This document shows positions 26,035-34,724 of a stretch of DNA of 64,000 nt, in pieces. The stretch is from Rhodocyclaceae bacterium (GTDB lineage: Bacteria; Pseudomonadota; Gammaproteobacteria; Burkholderiales; Rhodocyclaceae), in contig JADKHX010000006.1 in the NCBI GenBank assembly GCA_016721505.1, positions 124,001-188,000 on the forward strand. The letters are read 5' to 3'. The stretch's first letter is position 1; each line of letters opens with the position of its first letter. Under the pieces are notes generated by a model, which saw nothing but the letters and a program-made list of their open reading frames with translations, did no database searches and had not been told where the DNA came from. The position numbers and the translations under genes are program-made.

Positions 26035-27985
26035 GCGTCCCGTCAGTCAGCGGCAAACTTGGTGGTTGCTGGCCGCTGCCTTGTCGGCCTTTTTACCCTT
26101 GGCGAGTTTGCTTTCGCCGTGGTTGGCAGTTTCGGCGACGGCAGTCATGTTGTTGCGTGGTTGGATGACTTGGCGACAATGGCGGCTACCGCCAAAATTC
26201 ATTTTGGTATTGCTCACCATCGCCGCGACGGCCGGAGTAGTAGTCGAATATCGCACCATGTTTGGCCGCTTGCCGGGAGTCGCGCTGCTTTCGGCATTTC
26301 TGGCGCTCAAATTGCTCGAATTGCGTGGCGCGCGTGACGCGATGGCGGTGGTTTTACTGTGCTATTTCCTCGTTCTCACTCAGTTCATGTTTACCCAATC
26401 CATCGCCACCGCATTGATGGCTTGTGCAACAGTTTTAATCACCACGGCCACACTTGCTGCCGCCGCCGACGACCGACCCGCACCAGCATTTTTGCTGCGT
26501 CGAGCGGGCGTGTTGTTGGTACAAGGATTGCCGTTTATGTTGCTATTGTTCGTATTGTTTCCGCGCGTGCAAGGCCCTTTGTGGGGTTTGCCGCAAGATC
26601 GCACCTCGGCGGTCTCCGGCCTGTCCGACAACATGTCGCCGGGCAGCATTGCGCAACTTTCGCAATCCGACACCATCGCTTTTCGTGTGCAATTTGAAGG
26701 CAAACCGCCGCCGCAACACACGCTGTATTGGCGCGGGCCGGTGATGCCTTCGTTTGATGGTCGCAGTTGGCGCGTCACGCGTTTCAGCGCCGTGCGCACG
26801 GTGCCACCGTTTAAAGTGTCCGGTGCAAAACAAGATTATGAGGTGACGCTCGAACCGTTAGGCAAATCCTGGGTATTTGCGCTCGACTTCCCCGACAAAT
26901 TACCTCCCGAAAGCGCCTACTCCGAAGACTTGCAACTGCTTAGTCGGCAACCGATTCGCGCGCGGATGCGCTACAGCATGAGTGCGTTTCCCGAGACCTC
27001 AGTTGGTGCCGGTGACACGCCGTCACTGATTGCCGAAGCACTCGAATTGCCGCGCGGTGGCAATCCGCGTACACGCGAAGTGGCCGCGAAGTGGCGTGAG
27101 AAATATGGTGATAACACCGAGGCAATTGTCGCCGAAGCAGAGAATTTTTTCCTGCGCCAACTGCTTTCTTACACGCTCAATCCGCCACTGCTTTCTGAAG
27201 ACGTAATTGATGGATTTTTGTTCGATACCAAACGCGGATTTTGCGAACACTTCGCTTCCGCATTCGCCTTTGCGTTGCGTGCTGCGGGGGTGCCGACCCG
27301 CATCGTTGCGGGCTATCAAGGCGGCGAAATAAATCCAGTCGACGGGCTGCTGGTGGTGCGTCAATACGATGCCCATGCATGGACAGAAGTTTGGTTGAAA
27401 GGACGCGGCTGGGTGCGCTTCGATCCCACGGCAATTTCCGCACCGCAACGCATAGCCGATAACTTTGCCGCTACTGCACCCGAGAATGATTCGCTACCAT
27501 TTTTGGCGCGTGCCGACATGGCTTGGCTGCGCGACATTCGCAATCAAATGGAGGCGGCGACCAATGTGTGGAATCAATGGGTGCTGGGCTACACACCGCA
27601 GCGTCAGCGCGAATTCTTGCAAGGCTTGGGCTTTAAAACGCCAGATTGGCAAGAGATGACCGCAGCACTGGCAGCCTTGTGCGGCCTGGTCTTGCTGCTA
27701 CTCACCGGGTGGATACTCTACAGCCGCAAAAAGCTTGATCCAGCCATTCGTCAGTGGCATAAATTTACCGCGCGGTTGGCCAAACGCGGCGTGCAATGGC
27801 ACACATGGGAAGACCCGTTAGTGTTCGCAGAACGCGCCGCGAGCGCGTTGCCCGCGCATGCTGAAAACATCCGTGGCATTGCGCATGACTATGCCAATTT
27901 GCGTTACGCCGCGCCGCCAAAAAATTCAACTGCTGACACGCCATTGACCAAACTACGGGCACGAATTGCTGCGTTTAGACCCTAA
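26021..27985 (+). CDS. Membrane transglutaminase-like protein (DUF3488 - transglutaminase - DUF4129)
   Basis: The 654-residue protein has about six N-terminal transmembrane helices (to about 190). A periplasmic transglutaminase-like domain follows with the catalytic Cys in FDTKRGFCEHFASAFAFALRAAGVPTR, His in DAHAWTEVWL and Asp in WVRFDPT. A further membrane helix near 550-570 and a cytoplasmic DUF4129-like tail complete it. It probably acts with the MoxR and DUF58 proteins in envelope modification. Residues 327-335 (SVGAGDTPS) are an in-frame short dispersed repeat between the DUF3488 region and the catalytic core. The stop codon abuts the mltB start. Confidence 0.93.
   Translation: MARDKRPVSQRQTWWLLAAALSAFLPLASLLSPWLAVSATAVMLLRGWMTWRQWRLPPKFILVLLTIAATAGVVVEYRTMFGRLPGVALLSAFLALKLLELRGARDAMAVVLLCYFLVLTQFMFTQSIATALMACATVLITTATLAAAADDRPAPAFLLRRAGVLLVQGLPFMLLLFVLFPRVQGPLWGLPQDRTSAVSGLSDNMSPGSIAQLSQSDTIAFRVQFEGKPPPQHTLYWRGPVMPSFDGRSWRVTRFSAVRTVPPFKVSGAKQDYEVTLEPLGKSWVFALDFPDKLPPESAYSEDLQLLSRQPIRARMRYSMSAFPETSVGAGDTPSLIAEALELPRGGNPRTREVAAKWREKYGDNTEAIVAEAENFFLRQLLSYTLNPPLLSEDVIDGFLFDTKRGFCEHFASAFAFALRAAGVPTRIVAGYQGGEINPVDGLLVVRQYDAHAWTEVWLKGRGWVRFDPTAISAPQRIADNFAATAPENDSLPFLARADMAWLRDIRNQMEAATNVWNQWVLGYTPQRQREFLQGLGFKTPDWQEMTAALAALCGLVLLLLTGWILYSRKKLDPAIRQWHKFTARLAKRGVQWHTWEDPLVFAERAASALPAHAENIRGIAHDYANLRYAAPPKNSTADTPLTKLRARIAAFRP
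26999..27024 (+). repeat. Short dispersed repeat inside the transglutaminase gene
   Basis: The plus strand reads TCAGTTGGTGCCGG, then TGACACGCCGTC. In frame it encodes SVGAGDTPS in the periplasmic linker before the catalytic domain. Confidence 0.85.
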
Positions 27986-29011
27986 ATGAGAGCGGTTGGC
28001 CGATTCATTCTTGTCGCAATTCTTTACGTCATTTCAGCGACGAATGCACATGCGGCATCAGCCAAAGAAACCTTTGCTAATCGCGACGATGTGGCGCTGT
28101 TTGTCACCGAGATGTCACAGCAGCATGGTTTTGACGCGGCAAAGTTAGCCACGCTATTGGCTGAAACCGTTTCACTGCCGAGCGTTGTTCAATTGATGCA
28201 ACCGCCTGTCGCATCGCCAGCCAATTCGTGGGTCGCCTATCGTGAACGGTTTATCGAACCTAAACGCATCGCCGCTGGTCGTAAATTTATGTCGCGCTTT
28301 GAAGAAGCCTTGACGCGCGCCGAAACCGGCTACGGCGTGCCGCGTGAAATCATCGCGGCAATTATCGGTGTTGAAACGATTTATGGCCGCAACATGGGTC
28401 GTGTCAATACGCTCGCCGCCCTGACTACCTTGGCCTTTGACTACCCGCCTCGCGCTGAATTGTTTCGCTATGAGCTCAGCGAATTTTTGCTCATGGCACG
28501 CGATGCCAAACGCGATCCGCATAGTTACAAAGGATCCTTTGCCGGTGCCCTCGGCCTGCCGCAATTTCTGCCTTCATCGATCCGCAAATACGCCGTCGAT
28601 TTTGATAACGACGGCATCATAGATATCGCTGGCAACGCCATCGATGCAATTGGCAGCGTAGCCAATTTTCTGAACGCGCACGGTTGGCAACCCGGCGCGC
28701 CAATTGCAATCACCGTCATGGTCAGCGGCGACAATCTTGCTGCGATTTTGGGCAATGGTATCGATCCATTCTTTCTGCCCAGTACGTTTGAAAAATTGAA
28801 TTGCTTCATTGCACCAGTTGGTGCTGATAGGATGCCGTCCTCATTTCCTGACCTCCCCGCCGCGCTACTAGATTTCACCAGCACCAACTCACCGACCGAG
28901 TATCGCCTTGGTTATCAAAATTTCTACGTCATCACGCGTTACAACCGCAGTCGTTTTTATGCCGCTGCGGTGATGGATTTGGCTGCTGAGTTAAAAATGC
29001 AAAATGACTGA
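27986..29011 (+). CDS. mltB: Membrane-bound lytic murein transglycosylase B
   Basis: The 341-residue protein has an N-terminal signal peptide (VGRFILVAILYVISATNAHA). The family core IIGVETIYGR contains the catalytic Glu, and GSFAGALGLPQFLPSSIRKYAVDFDNDGIIDI and the C-terminal YRLGYQNFYVITRYNRS are diagnostic of MltB. It cleaves peptidoglycan in the periplasm. I do not see a lipobox Cys, so it may be a soluble form. Residues about 276-285 (PVGADRMPS) derive from a diverged short repeat. The ATG immediately follows the previous stop, and its 3' end overlaps the exonuclease gene by eight bases. Confidence 0.93.
   Translation: MRAVGRFILVAILYVISATNAHAASAKETFANRDDVALFVTEMSQQHGFDAAKLATLLAETVSLPSVVQLMQPPVASPANSWVAYRERFIEPKRIAAGRKFMSRFEEALTRAETGYGVPREIIAAIIGVETIYGRNMGRVNTLAALTTLAFDYPPRAELFRYELSEFLLMARDAKRDPHSYKGSFAGALGLPQFLPSSIRKYAVDFDNDGIIDIAGNAIDAIGSVANFLNAHGWQPGAPIAITVMVSGDNLAAILGNGIDPFFLPSTFEKLNCFIAPVGADRMPSSFPDLPAALLDFTSTNSPTEYRLGYQNFYVITRYNRSRFYAAAVMDLAAELKMQND
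28814..28840 (+). repeat. Short dispersed repeat inside mltB (diverged)
   Basis: The plus strand reads CCAGTTGGTGCTG, then ATAGGATGCCGTCC. It is clearly related at both ends but has changes in the middle. In frame it encodes PVGADRMPS in a variable loop of MltB. Confidence 0.65.
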
Positions 29012-29639
29012 AACTTTTGCTGTCATCGACTTCGAAACCAACGGCGATATGCCACAAAACGGCGGACGACCCACCGAGATCGCCGCTGTATTGGTGCGCG
29101 ATGGCATTATTGTTGACCGCTACCAGAGCCTGATGAACGCCGGTGTTTATGTACCGTATTTCATTGAAGAACTCACCGGCATCAGCAACGAAATGCTGCG
29201 CACTGCACCACCCGCAGCGCACGTTATGGCGGAGGTTTTTGACTTCGTCGGCAATGCAAAACTAGTCGCCCACAACGCCAGCTTCGACAAAATTTTTTGG
29301 GACGACGAACTCGCCAGATTGCACCGCAGTCGCAATGTCGAATTCGCCTGCACAGTGCTGCTCTCGCGTCGCGTCTTCCCCAATGTAGCCAATCACAAGC
29401 TTGGCACACTCGTTCGGCATTTTGATTTGCCAATGTCCGGCCGAGCCCACCGCGCGCTGGCCGACGCAGAAGTCACCGCGTATTTGTTGCTGCATCTGAT
29501 GGCCGAACTAAAGCGCATGGGGCAACAGCTCAATCTTGATGTCGTTTCGCACGACTTGCTGACCAAAATCCAACGCTTGCCGCGCACCAAGTTGGAGCAA
29601 TGCTTGGCGCGGTATCAGTCAGACCGGTCAGCGCGCTAA
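29004..29639 (+). CDS. DnaQ-like (DEDDh) 3'-5' exonuclease
   Basis: The 211-residue protein has Exo I VIDFETNG, Exo II LVAHNASFDKIFW and Exo III GRAHRALADAEVTAYLL, with all DEDDh residues visible. It is a stand-alone exonuclease of the polymerase III epsilon superfamily. It is distinct from the true dnaQ candidate at 55186-55878, which has the longer C-terminal tail. Its start overlaps the end of mltB. Confidence 0.88.
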   Translation: MTETFAVIDFETNGDMPQNGGRPTEIAAVLVRDGIIVDRYQSLMNAGVYVPYFIEELTGISNEMLRTAPPAAHVMAEVFDFVGNAKLVAHNASFDKIFWDDELARLHRSRNVEFACTVLLSRRVFPNVANHKLGTLVRHFDLPMSGRAHRALADAEVTAYLLLHLMAELKRMGQQLNLDVVSHDLLTKIQRLPRTKLEQCLARYQSDRSAR

Positions 29640-29643
29640 AGAC

Positions 29644-30192
29644 TCAATCAGCCATCGGCAAGTTGGCGACAGATTTTTCCCAATCGGCGGTCAATATTCG
29701 GGTCAGCGCATCGACCTCCAACACGGTACCGTGCAGGTCAAGCAGGAAGCCTTTACCACTGACCACTTTGACCCAAAACCAGGGTGCGTCAACCGAAGGG
29801 GTGCGAACTAGATTTAGCTGTCCATGATGGTAGGCACTGCTGTCGATCTGGCTCGATTTGAGTGTTCTGGTCGCGGTGCCGAATAAGCGCAGCGTTTCTA
29901 CGTAAATTACGTCACCACGTGCGTTGGTTTTTAGTCGCGTCGTGTAGTAAGTCAGGTAAATCAGCATGCCCGCAAACACGCTGATGCCGATGCTGACGAT
30001 GACAGTACTCATTACCAACCGGGCGGTGAGCGAAGCAAGTTCTGTCGAGCCTTCGTTTTCAACCATGTGCTCAAAAACGAATATGGCTGCCACCGCGCAG
30101 AACACCATCAGCGCTGCCGCTAACCATGTTAAGGCACGGATTTTGGTCGGCTTGGGTGATTCATAAATCAGAATGTCGCCGGATTTCATCAT
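29644..30192 (-). CDS. Small membrane protein of unknown function, two transmembrane helices
   Basis: The 182-residue protein has two hydrophobic segments (about 22-45 and 60-85) separated by a short polar loop. A 95-residue domain rich in beta-prone residues follows (DVIYVETLRLFGTATRTLKSSQI ... WFWVKVVSGKGFLLDL). The layout resembles PH-like or YcxB-like membrane proteins, but I do not recognise a family. It converges with the exonuclease gene and lies 35 bases after nlpD on the same strand, where rpoS often lies. Confidence 0.75.
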   Translation of the reverse strand: MMKSGDILIYESPKPTKIRALTWLAAALMVFCAVAAIFVFEHMVENEGSTELASLTARLVMSTVIVSIGISVFAGMLIYLTYYTTRLKTNARGDVIYVETLRLFGTATRTLKSSQIDSSAYHHGQLNLVRTPSVDAPWFWVKVVSGKGFLLDLHGTVLEVDALTRILTADWEKSVANLPMAD

Positions 30193-30227
30193 CAGTCACC
30201 AACGATGGGTCAAACAACACTAAGCCA

Positions 30228-31214
30228 TCAGTGCGCCGGCAAATGCTTCTGCGGATCTACCGGTACGCCACGATAGCGGACTTCAAAATGCAGTTTTACG
30301 CGGTCGGCATCGCTGTCGCCAACTTCGGCGATTTTTTGCAGGCGCGTTACCGTCTGGCCCTCTTTGACCATAATTTCTTTGGCGTGGGCGTAGGCCGAAA
30401 GGTAGTCAGCGGAATGGCGCACGATCACCAATTTGCCGTAGCCACGCAGGCCGGAACCAGCGTAGACGACTTTGCCAGCAGCGGCAGCACCGATGGGTTC
30501 GCCTAGTTTTCCGGCAATGTCGATGCCCTTGTTACTGCTTTCGTTGAACGGCGCCAACACCGCACCAGCGAGCGGCCAACTCCAGTCGATGAGGTTGGTA
30601 TTCGCCACTGTCGTCGGCGCAACTGGGGCGGTCGGCACGACAGGTGGCGACTCGGTTGGCGGCACAGTGACCGGTGTTGCTGCGCTCGCCACAGTCTCGC
30701 TCGGCTTGATTCCTTCCGCTCTGTGCAATCGCTCCAAAGCTTCCGGCGAATACGGATGTTTGCCACCTTTGGGTTCGCGCTTGTAGTTGTCGGTATTCAT
30801 ACTCGCCGCACTAGCTTGTGGCGCCTCAATAGGCTTAACAGGCTTAACTTCCAAATTGGGTGGCGCGGCAATGGGCTTAACAAACACAGCGCCAGGGGCG
30901 GCTGATTCCGGCGGCGACAATCGCAAAACTTGATCAACCAAAATTAAATTGGGATTTTCAATGCCGTTCCACATGGCAATGTCTTTGTAATCCAAGCCGT
31001 GATTGAGCGCAATTGAAATCAAGCCATCACCTTTTTTGACTGTATAAGTCGGCCCGCTGGGTGCCGCTGCAACTGGCGCGGCGGTAACCGGCGTGGTGGT
31101 CACAGGCTTTTCGATGTTCGTGGTGCGGCTATCTTCGACCGGTGCCTTGGTCGTGCTGGCGCAGCCAACCAAGCTGAGCAAAAGAACTAGCGAAATTATC
31201 GTCGTCGGTTTCAT
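30228..31214 (-). CDS. nlpD: LysM and M23-peptidase-fold lipoprotein, NlpD
   Basis: The 328-residue protein has a lipoprotein signal with lipobox LVGCAS. A LysM domain (YTVKKGDGLISIALNHGLDYKDIAMWNGI) lies at about 55-100, and a long Pro/Ala/Val-rich linker follows. The C-terminal M23 domain (GIDIAGKLGEPIGAAAAGKVVYAGSGLRGYGKLVIVRH) lacks the full zinc-binding His set, as expected for NlpD, which activates the amidase AmiC at the septum rather than cutting peptidoglycan. It overlaps pcm in an ATGA. Confidence 0.93.
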   Translation of the reverse strand: MKPTTIISLVLLLSLVGCASTTKAPVEDSRTTNIEKPVTTTPVTAAPVAAAPSGPTYTVKKGDGLISIALNHGLDYKDIAMWNGIENPNLILVDQVLRLSPPESAAPGAVFVKPIAAPPNLEVKPVKPIEAPQASAASMNTDNYKREPKGGKHPYSPEALERLHRAEGIKPSETVASAATPVTVPPTESPPVVPTAPVAPTTVANTNLIDWSWPLAGAVLAPFNESSNKGIDIAGKLGEPIGAAAAGKVVYAGSGLRGYGKLVIVRHSADYLSAYAHAKEIMVKEGQTVTRLQKIAEVGDSDADRVKLHFEVRYRGVPVDPQKHLPAH

Positions 31215-31867
31215 TCCACACCTGGCAATAAAGGCACAAAGCGAACGGCATCGAAACGTGTTTCGGTGAAGCCGGATTCGCTGCGTTCAATCAAACTCAG
31301 TACTTGCTCGCTGCTGCCCAGCGGCAAAATCATTCGTCCGCCAACCGCAAGTTGCTCAAGCAGCGCAGCAGGCACAGTGTTCGGCGCCGCAGCCAAAATA
31401 ATGCTGTCAAACGGCGCGGCCTCGCGCAGACCGATATTGCCATCGGCGTGTTTAAGGCGGATATGCGTAAGCTTGGCCAGCTTCAAATTTTCGCGCGCGC
31501 GGGTGAGCAAAGGCGCAATGCGCTCAACCGCAAATACCTGTTTCGATAACACGCCTAGTACCGCCGCCTGATAGCCGCAGCCTGCGCCAACTTCCAGCGT
31601 TTTGCCAAGCTCTCGACCGGCGATCAGCAGCTCTATCATCCGCGCCACCACATAAGGTTGCGAGATGGTTTGGGCGTAGCCCAAAGGCAGTGCCGAGTCG
31701 TCATAGGCGCGATGCGCCAGCGCCGGTTCGATAAACAAATGACGCGGCACCAGTCCCATCGCATGCAATACACGTGCGTCCTTCACCCCTTGCTCGCGCA
31801 AGCGATCCACCATCCGCGCACGCGTGCGCTGTGAGGTCATTCCGATACCGGCGACAGCTTGATTCAT
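31211..31867 (-). CDS. pcm: Protein-L-isoaspartate O-methyltransferase
   Basis: The protein has the motif VPRHLFIEPALAHRAYDDSALPLGYAQTISQPYVVARM, the SAM-binding LEVGAGCGYQAAVL and the C-terminal PLGSSEQVLSLI. It repairs isoaspartyl residues. I chose ATG 31867, which overlaps the surE stop as ATGA, rather than the open frame to 31879. Order surE-pcm-nlpD is conserved. Confidence 0.93.
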   Translation of the reverse strand: MNQAVAGIGMTSQRTRARMVDRLREQGVKDARVLHAMGLVPRHLFIEPALAHRAYDDSALPLGYAQTISQPYVVARMIELLIAGRELGKTLEVGAGCGYQAAVLGVLSKQVFAVERIAPLLTRARENLKLAKLTHIRLKHADGNIGLREAAPFDSIILAAAPNTVPAALLEQLAVGGRMILPLGSSEQVLSLIERSESGFTETRFDAVRFVPLLPGVE

Positions 31868-32607
31868 TTGCCCATCCACGACGTCAAACCGGCCATTTGC
31901 GCGGTATGCGTCAAATCAATTTGCAGCGGCGTGACCGACACAAAGCCTGCTTCAACCGCATGAAAATCCGTGCCCTCACCGGCATCAGCTGCAGCACCGG
32001 CAGCGCCTATCCAATACACGGTTTCGCCACGTGGCGTTTTGGTCTTGGTGGCCATTTCTGATTTGTGCCGACGGCCAAGACGGGTGACTTTGGTGCCGCG
32101 CAATGCTTCGAAGGGCAAATCGGGCACATTGATATTGAGCAGCACTGGCTCAGCAAACGGTACCTTGGTCAAGCGTTCGACAAATTCACGGGCGATCTTG
32201 CCAGCAGTAGCAAAATTCTTGCCCTCGAAACTTGCCAGCGAAATCGCCACTGACGGGATGCCCAGCAAATAGCCTTCGGTAGCCGCCGCAACCGTGCCGG
32301 AATACAAGGTGTCGTCGCCCATATTGGCGCCGTAATTAATGCCGGAAACAATGATGTCAGGGTGTTGCTCCATCACGCCAGTGACGGCCAAATGCACACA
32401 GTCAGTCGGCGTGCCGGTGACATAACCAAAGCCATTGGCAGCACGCCGCAGATACAACGGGCGGTCGAGCGTTAAAGAGTTGCTCGCGCCGCTGCGATTG
32501 CGCTCGGGGGCGAACACCGAGATGTCACCGAGGCCTTCGAGCGCAGCCGCCAGCGCGGCGAGTCCGGGCGCGTAATAGCCGTCGTCGTTGGAAAGCAAAA
32601 TTCGCAT
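31864..32607 (-). CDS. surE: 5'-nucleotidase / exopolyphosphatase SurE
   Basis: The 247-residue protein begins MRILLSNDDGYYAPGLAAL with the metal-binding DD, followed by APERNRSGASNSLTL and DIIVSGINYGANMGDDTLYSGTVAAA. All SurE catalytic motifs are intact. It dephosphorylates nucleoside monophosphates and short polyphosphate. It is the first gene of surE-pcm-nlpD. Confidence 0.97.
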   Translation of the reverse strand: MRILLSNDDGYYAPGLAALAAALEGLGDISVFAPERNRSGASNSLTLDRPLYLRRAANGFGYVTGTPTDCVHLAVTGVMEQHPDIIVSGINYGANMGDDTLYSGTVAAATEGYLLGIPSVAISLASFEGKNFATAGKIAREFVERLTKVPFAEPVLLNINVPDLPFEALRGTKVTRLGRRHKSEMATKTKTPRGETVYWIGAAGAAADAGEGTDFHAVEAGFVSVTPLQIDLTHTAQMAGLTSWMGK

Positions 32608-32725
32608 GGGGTTTGGCTATCAAAATAATTTACAGAAAGCAGATTTGCCGCTATCGCCATTCTAAACGATGGCATTACGGCCCCGAAAGGCCGAATAGCT
32701 CGGGATTGCGCTAGCATCGCCACCG
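32608..32725. other. Divergent promoter region between surE and the FemAB-like gene
   Basis: 118 bases with no gene. GGCCCCGAAAGGCC near 32680 is a small inverted repeat; no firm promoter boxes were identified. Confidence 0.35.
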
Positions 32726-33910
32726 ATGAAGACTAGATTTCTGAGCGCGGCAAGCGAGCTATCGGCGGATGAATGGGCGACTTTGACTGGCGATACGCCT
32801 GCGCAAATGCGTGATCCGTTTTGCAGTCGGGTATTTTTGGGCGCGGCTGAAACTGGAATGCGAAGCGGCGAATCGTCAGTTGGTGCTGGTGATACGCTGT
32901 CATCATTAGGTTGGCGCGCGCGTCATCTGTGTTTGACGGACGATGACAACAAAGTCGCCGCCCTGCTCCCGCTCTACATACGCACCCATTCCTTCGGCGA
33001 TTTTTCGCGCGATTGGGGATGGCCCGAGGCGTGGCAGCGTGCCGGTTTCGCGTATTACCCGAAGCTAGTCAGCGGTATGCCATTCACTCCTTCACCTGGG
33101 CCGCGATTTTTGGTGCGACCGGATTTGCCGCGTGCAATTTGGGTCGCGGCGCTGATCCAAGCAGCGATTGCCGAAGTAGCAAGGCTCGAAGTATCAAATT
33201 GGCAATGTCTTTTCGTCAATGAGGAAGATGCCGCGACGCTGTCTAGCGCGGGTCTGCTCATGCGGCGCGGCGTGCAGTTTCATTGGCGCAATGCGGATTA
33301 CAAAGGCTTCGATGATTTTCTGGCCGGATTCACCGCCGAAAAACGCAAAAAACTTAAACGCGAACGCCGCGCGGTGACTGAGTCCGGCGTGCAATTGGAG
33401 ACCTTGCACGGAGACGAAATCAGCAAGGAAATGTGGCGCGACATTCATCGCCAATACCGCGACACCTTTGCCCGCTACGGAAATTATCCAGCGTTTCCGC
33501 TCACATTTTTCATTGAAGTTGGCGCAAAACTAGGCCGGCAATTAGTCGTCTTCGTCGCTCGTGAAAACGATCACATCATCGCCTCGGCAATTTGCTACCG
33601 CGATGGCAATGCACTGTACGGCAGGCATTGGGGCTGCGACCGAACGATACCCGGATTGCATTTTGAATTGTGCCTTTATCAAGGCATCGAATACTGCATT
33701 GCGCAGGGCTTGCATAGCTTTGAGCCCGGCGCGCAAGGCGAACACAAATTGGCGCGCGGATTTACCCCGGTCGCCACCTGGTCAGGATTTTGGATCGCCG
33801 ACCCACGCCTGCGCCGCGCGGTCGGCGATTTTGTCAGTCGTGAAGATGCGACGATGCAAGACTACGCCGCTGAGGCCAGCGCACACCTGCCGTTTCGGCG
33901 TGGCGCCTAA
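32726..33910 (+). CDS. GNAT/FemAB-like protein (DUF482, COG3146-type)
   Basis: The 394-residue protein shows the DUF482 features: FSRDWGWPEAWQRAGFAYYPKLVSGMPFTPSPGPRFLV, a basic FTAEKRKKLKRERRAV stretch, and NALYGRHWGCDR ... GLHFELCLYQGIEYCI ... FEPGAQGEHKLARGF. The fold is that of acyl or aminoacyl transferases; the substrate is unknown. There are no membrane segments. Residues 51-60 (SVGAGDTLS) are an in-frame dispersed repeat near the N-terminus, before the first conserved block. Confidence 0.88.
   Translation: MKTRFLSAASELSADEWATLTGDTPAQMRDPFCSRVFLGAAETGMRSGESSVGAGDTLSSLGWRARHLCLTDDDNKVAALLPLYIRTHSFGDFSRDWGWPEAWQRAGFAYYPKLVSGMPFTPSPGPRFLVRPDLPRAIWVAALIQAAIAEVARLEVSNWQCLFVNEEDAATLSSAGLLMRRGVQFHWRNADYKGFDDFLAGFTAEKRKKLKRERRAVTESGVQLETLHGDEISKEMWRDIHRQYRDTFARYGNYPAFPLTFFIEVGAKLGRQLVVFVARENDHIIASAICYRDGNALYGRHWGCDRTIPGLHFELCLYQGIEYCIAQGLHSFEPGAQGEHKLARGFTPVATWSGFWIADPRLRRAVGDFVSREDATMQDYAAEASAHLPFRRGA
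32876..32901 (+). repeat. Short dispersed repeat inside the FemAB-like gene
   Basis: The plus strand reads TCAGTTGGTGCTGG, then TGATACGCTGTC. In frame it encodes SVGAGDTLS. Confidence 0.85.
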
Positions 33911-33917
33911 GTGCCAC

Positions 33918-34724
33918 TCAGCCATGCTGCAGCATGTGCTGATCGAGTAGCACCTTCACTTTTTGCGAACTCTCAGGCGTCAATTGTTCGGCATAGGGGA
34001 GCAGGTTCTCCTGCCAATGCTCGGTTTCCCACGTATTGGAACCATGCACGACATAGACATACAAATGTGGACTATCCAGCCCGACCACGCGATCATCAAC
34101 GATCAATTGATCCACCACCACTTTGTCCTCGCCTTTGGCAAGTTCTGGGTAGGCAATAATCGCGTCTCGCTTTGCCACTAAGCTACCTTCCCACAAACGC
34201 GGGCCAGACCGGTAGGCTTGATTTGCTACCAAATCGTAAATCACCCAGCGCGTGAGCAAGCAGCTCGGCTTGCCGCTGTTACAGATCGCTTCAATCTGCT
34301 CAGCGAGACGCAGCGGGCTATGCCAATCATCATCGTCCCAATTCGCGACGTACTCGCCGCGACTCGCCGCCACCGAAATATTGCGCAATGCACCCAGCGT
34401 GAGCTTCGGCTCCACCGGCACCTCGATCACACGGATTTGCGCTTCGTGGAGCGTTGCGAGGTAGTCGCGCGTGGCACTATCGTCGGATTCGTAAAGCACC
34501 ACCAACTCACGCGGCGAATAAGTTTGATCCAAAAAACAATTCACCGCGCGGCGCAACATCGCCACACGATTGCGCGTCACGCATAGGCAGGAGATTAACG
34601 GCGGCGTGACAGGAGTTTCGCCAAGCACTGCATTGCGCCTGTGAAGCGGCTTGGCTGTACCAAGCCGAGGCTCTATTTCAACACCAACTGGCATGTCGAC
34701 AATCACCGATCCGATAACTACCAC
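33918..34724 (-). CDS. Family 2-like glycosyltransferase with repeat-derived N-terminus
   Basis: From about residue 43 the protein is a GT-A glycosyltransferase: ISCLCVTRNRVAMLRRAVNCFLDQTY, ELVVLYESDD and the metal-binding YVANWDDDDWHSP (a DxD motif). The donor and acceptor are unknown. Residues about 11-42 are translated from a long dispersed repeat (34600-34691), so the natural start is uncertain. ATG 34724 or 34694 (MPVGVEIEPR) would start in or before the repeat; no Met remains between the repeat and the conserved core. It overlaps the 3' end of the RTX gene by seven bases. Confidence 0.78.
   Translation of the reverse strand: MVVIGSVIVDMPVGVEIEPRLGTAKPLHRRNAVLGETPVTPPLISCLCVTRNRVAMLRRAVNCFLDQTYSPRELVVLYESDDSATRDYLATLHEAQIRVIEVPVEPKLTLGALRNISVAASRGEYVANWDDDDWHSPLRLAEQIEAICNSGKPSCLLTRWVIYDLVANQAYRSGPRLWEGSLVAKRDAIIAYPELAKGEDKVVVDQLIVDDRVVGLDSPHLYVYVVHGSNTWETEHWQENLLPYAEQLTPESSQKVKVLLDQHMLQHG
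34600..34691 (-). repeat. Long dispersed repeat at the start of the glycosyltransferase gene
   Basis: The minus strand reads GCCAGTTGGTGTTG, AAATAGAGCCTCGGC, then CGGCTTGG / CCAAGCCG forming an 8-bp stem with a 5-nt loop, then CAGGCGCAATGCAGTGC, and ends CCTGTCACGCCGCC. In frame it encodes PVGVEIEPRLGTAKPLHRR, then NAVLGETPVTPPL. Confidence 0.85.

Noticed and set aside
28877..28895. Second, inverted CAGCACCAACT match in mltB
   Set aside because: Only the core matches, and the encoded residues lie just before a conserved MltB block at normal spacing, so chance is likely.
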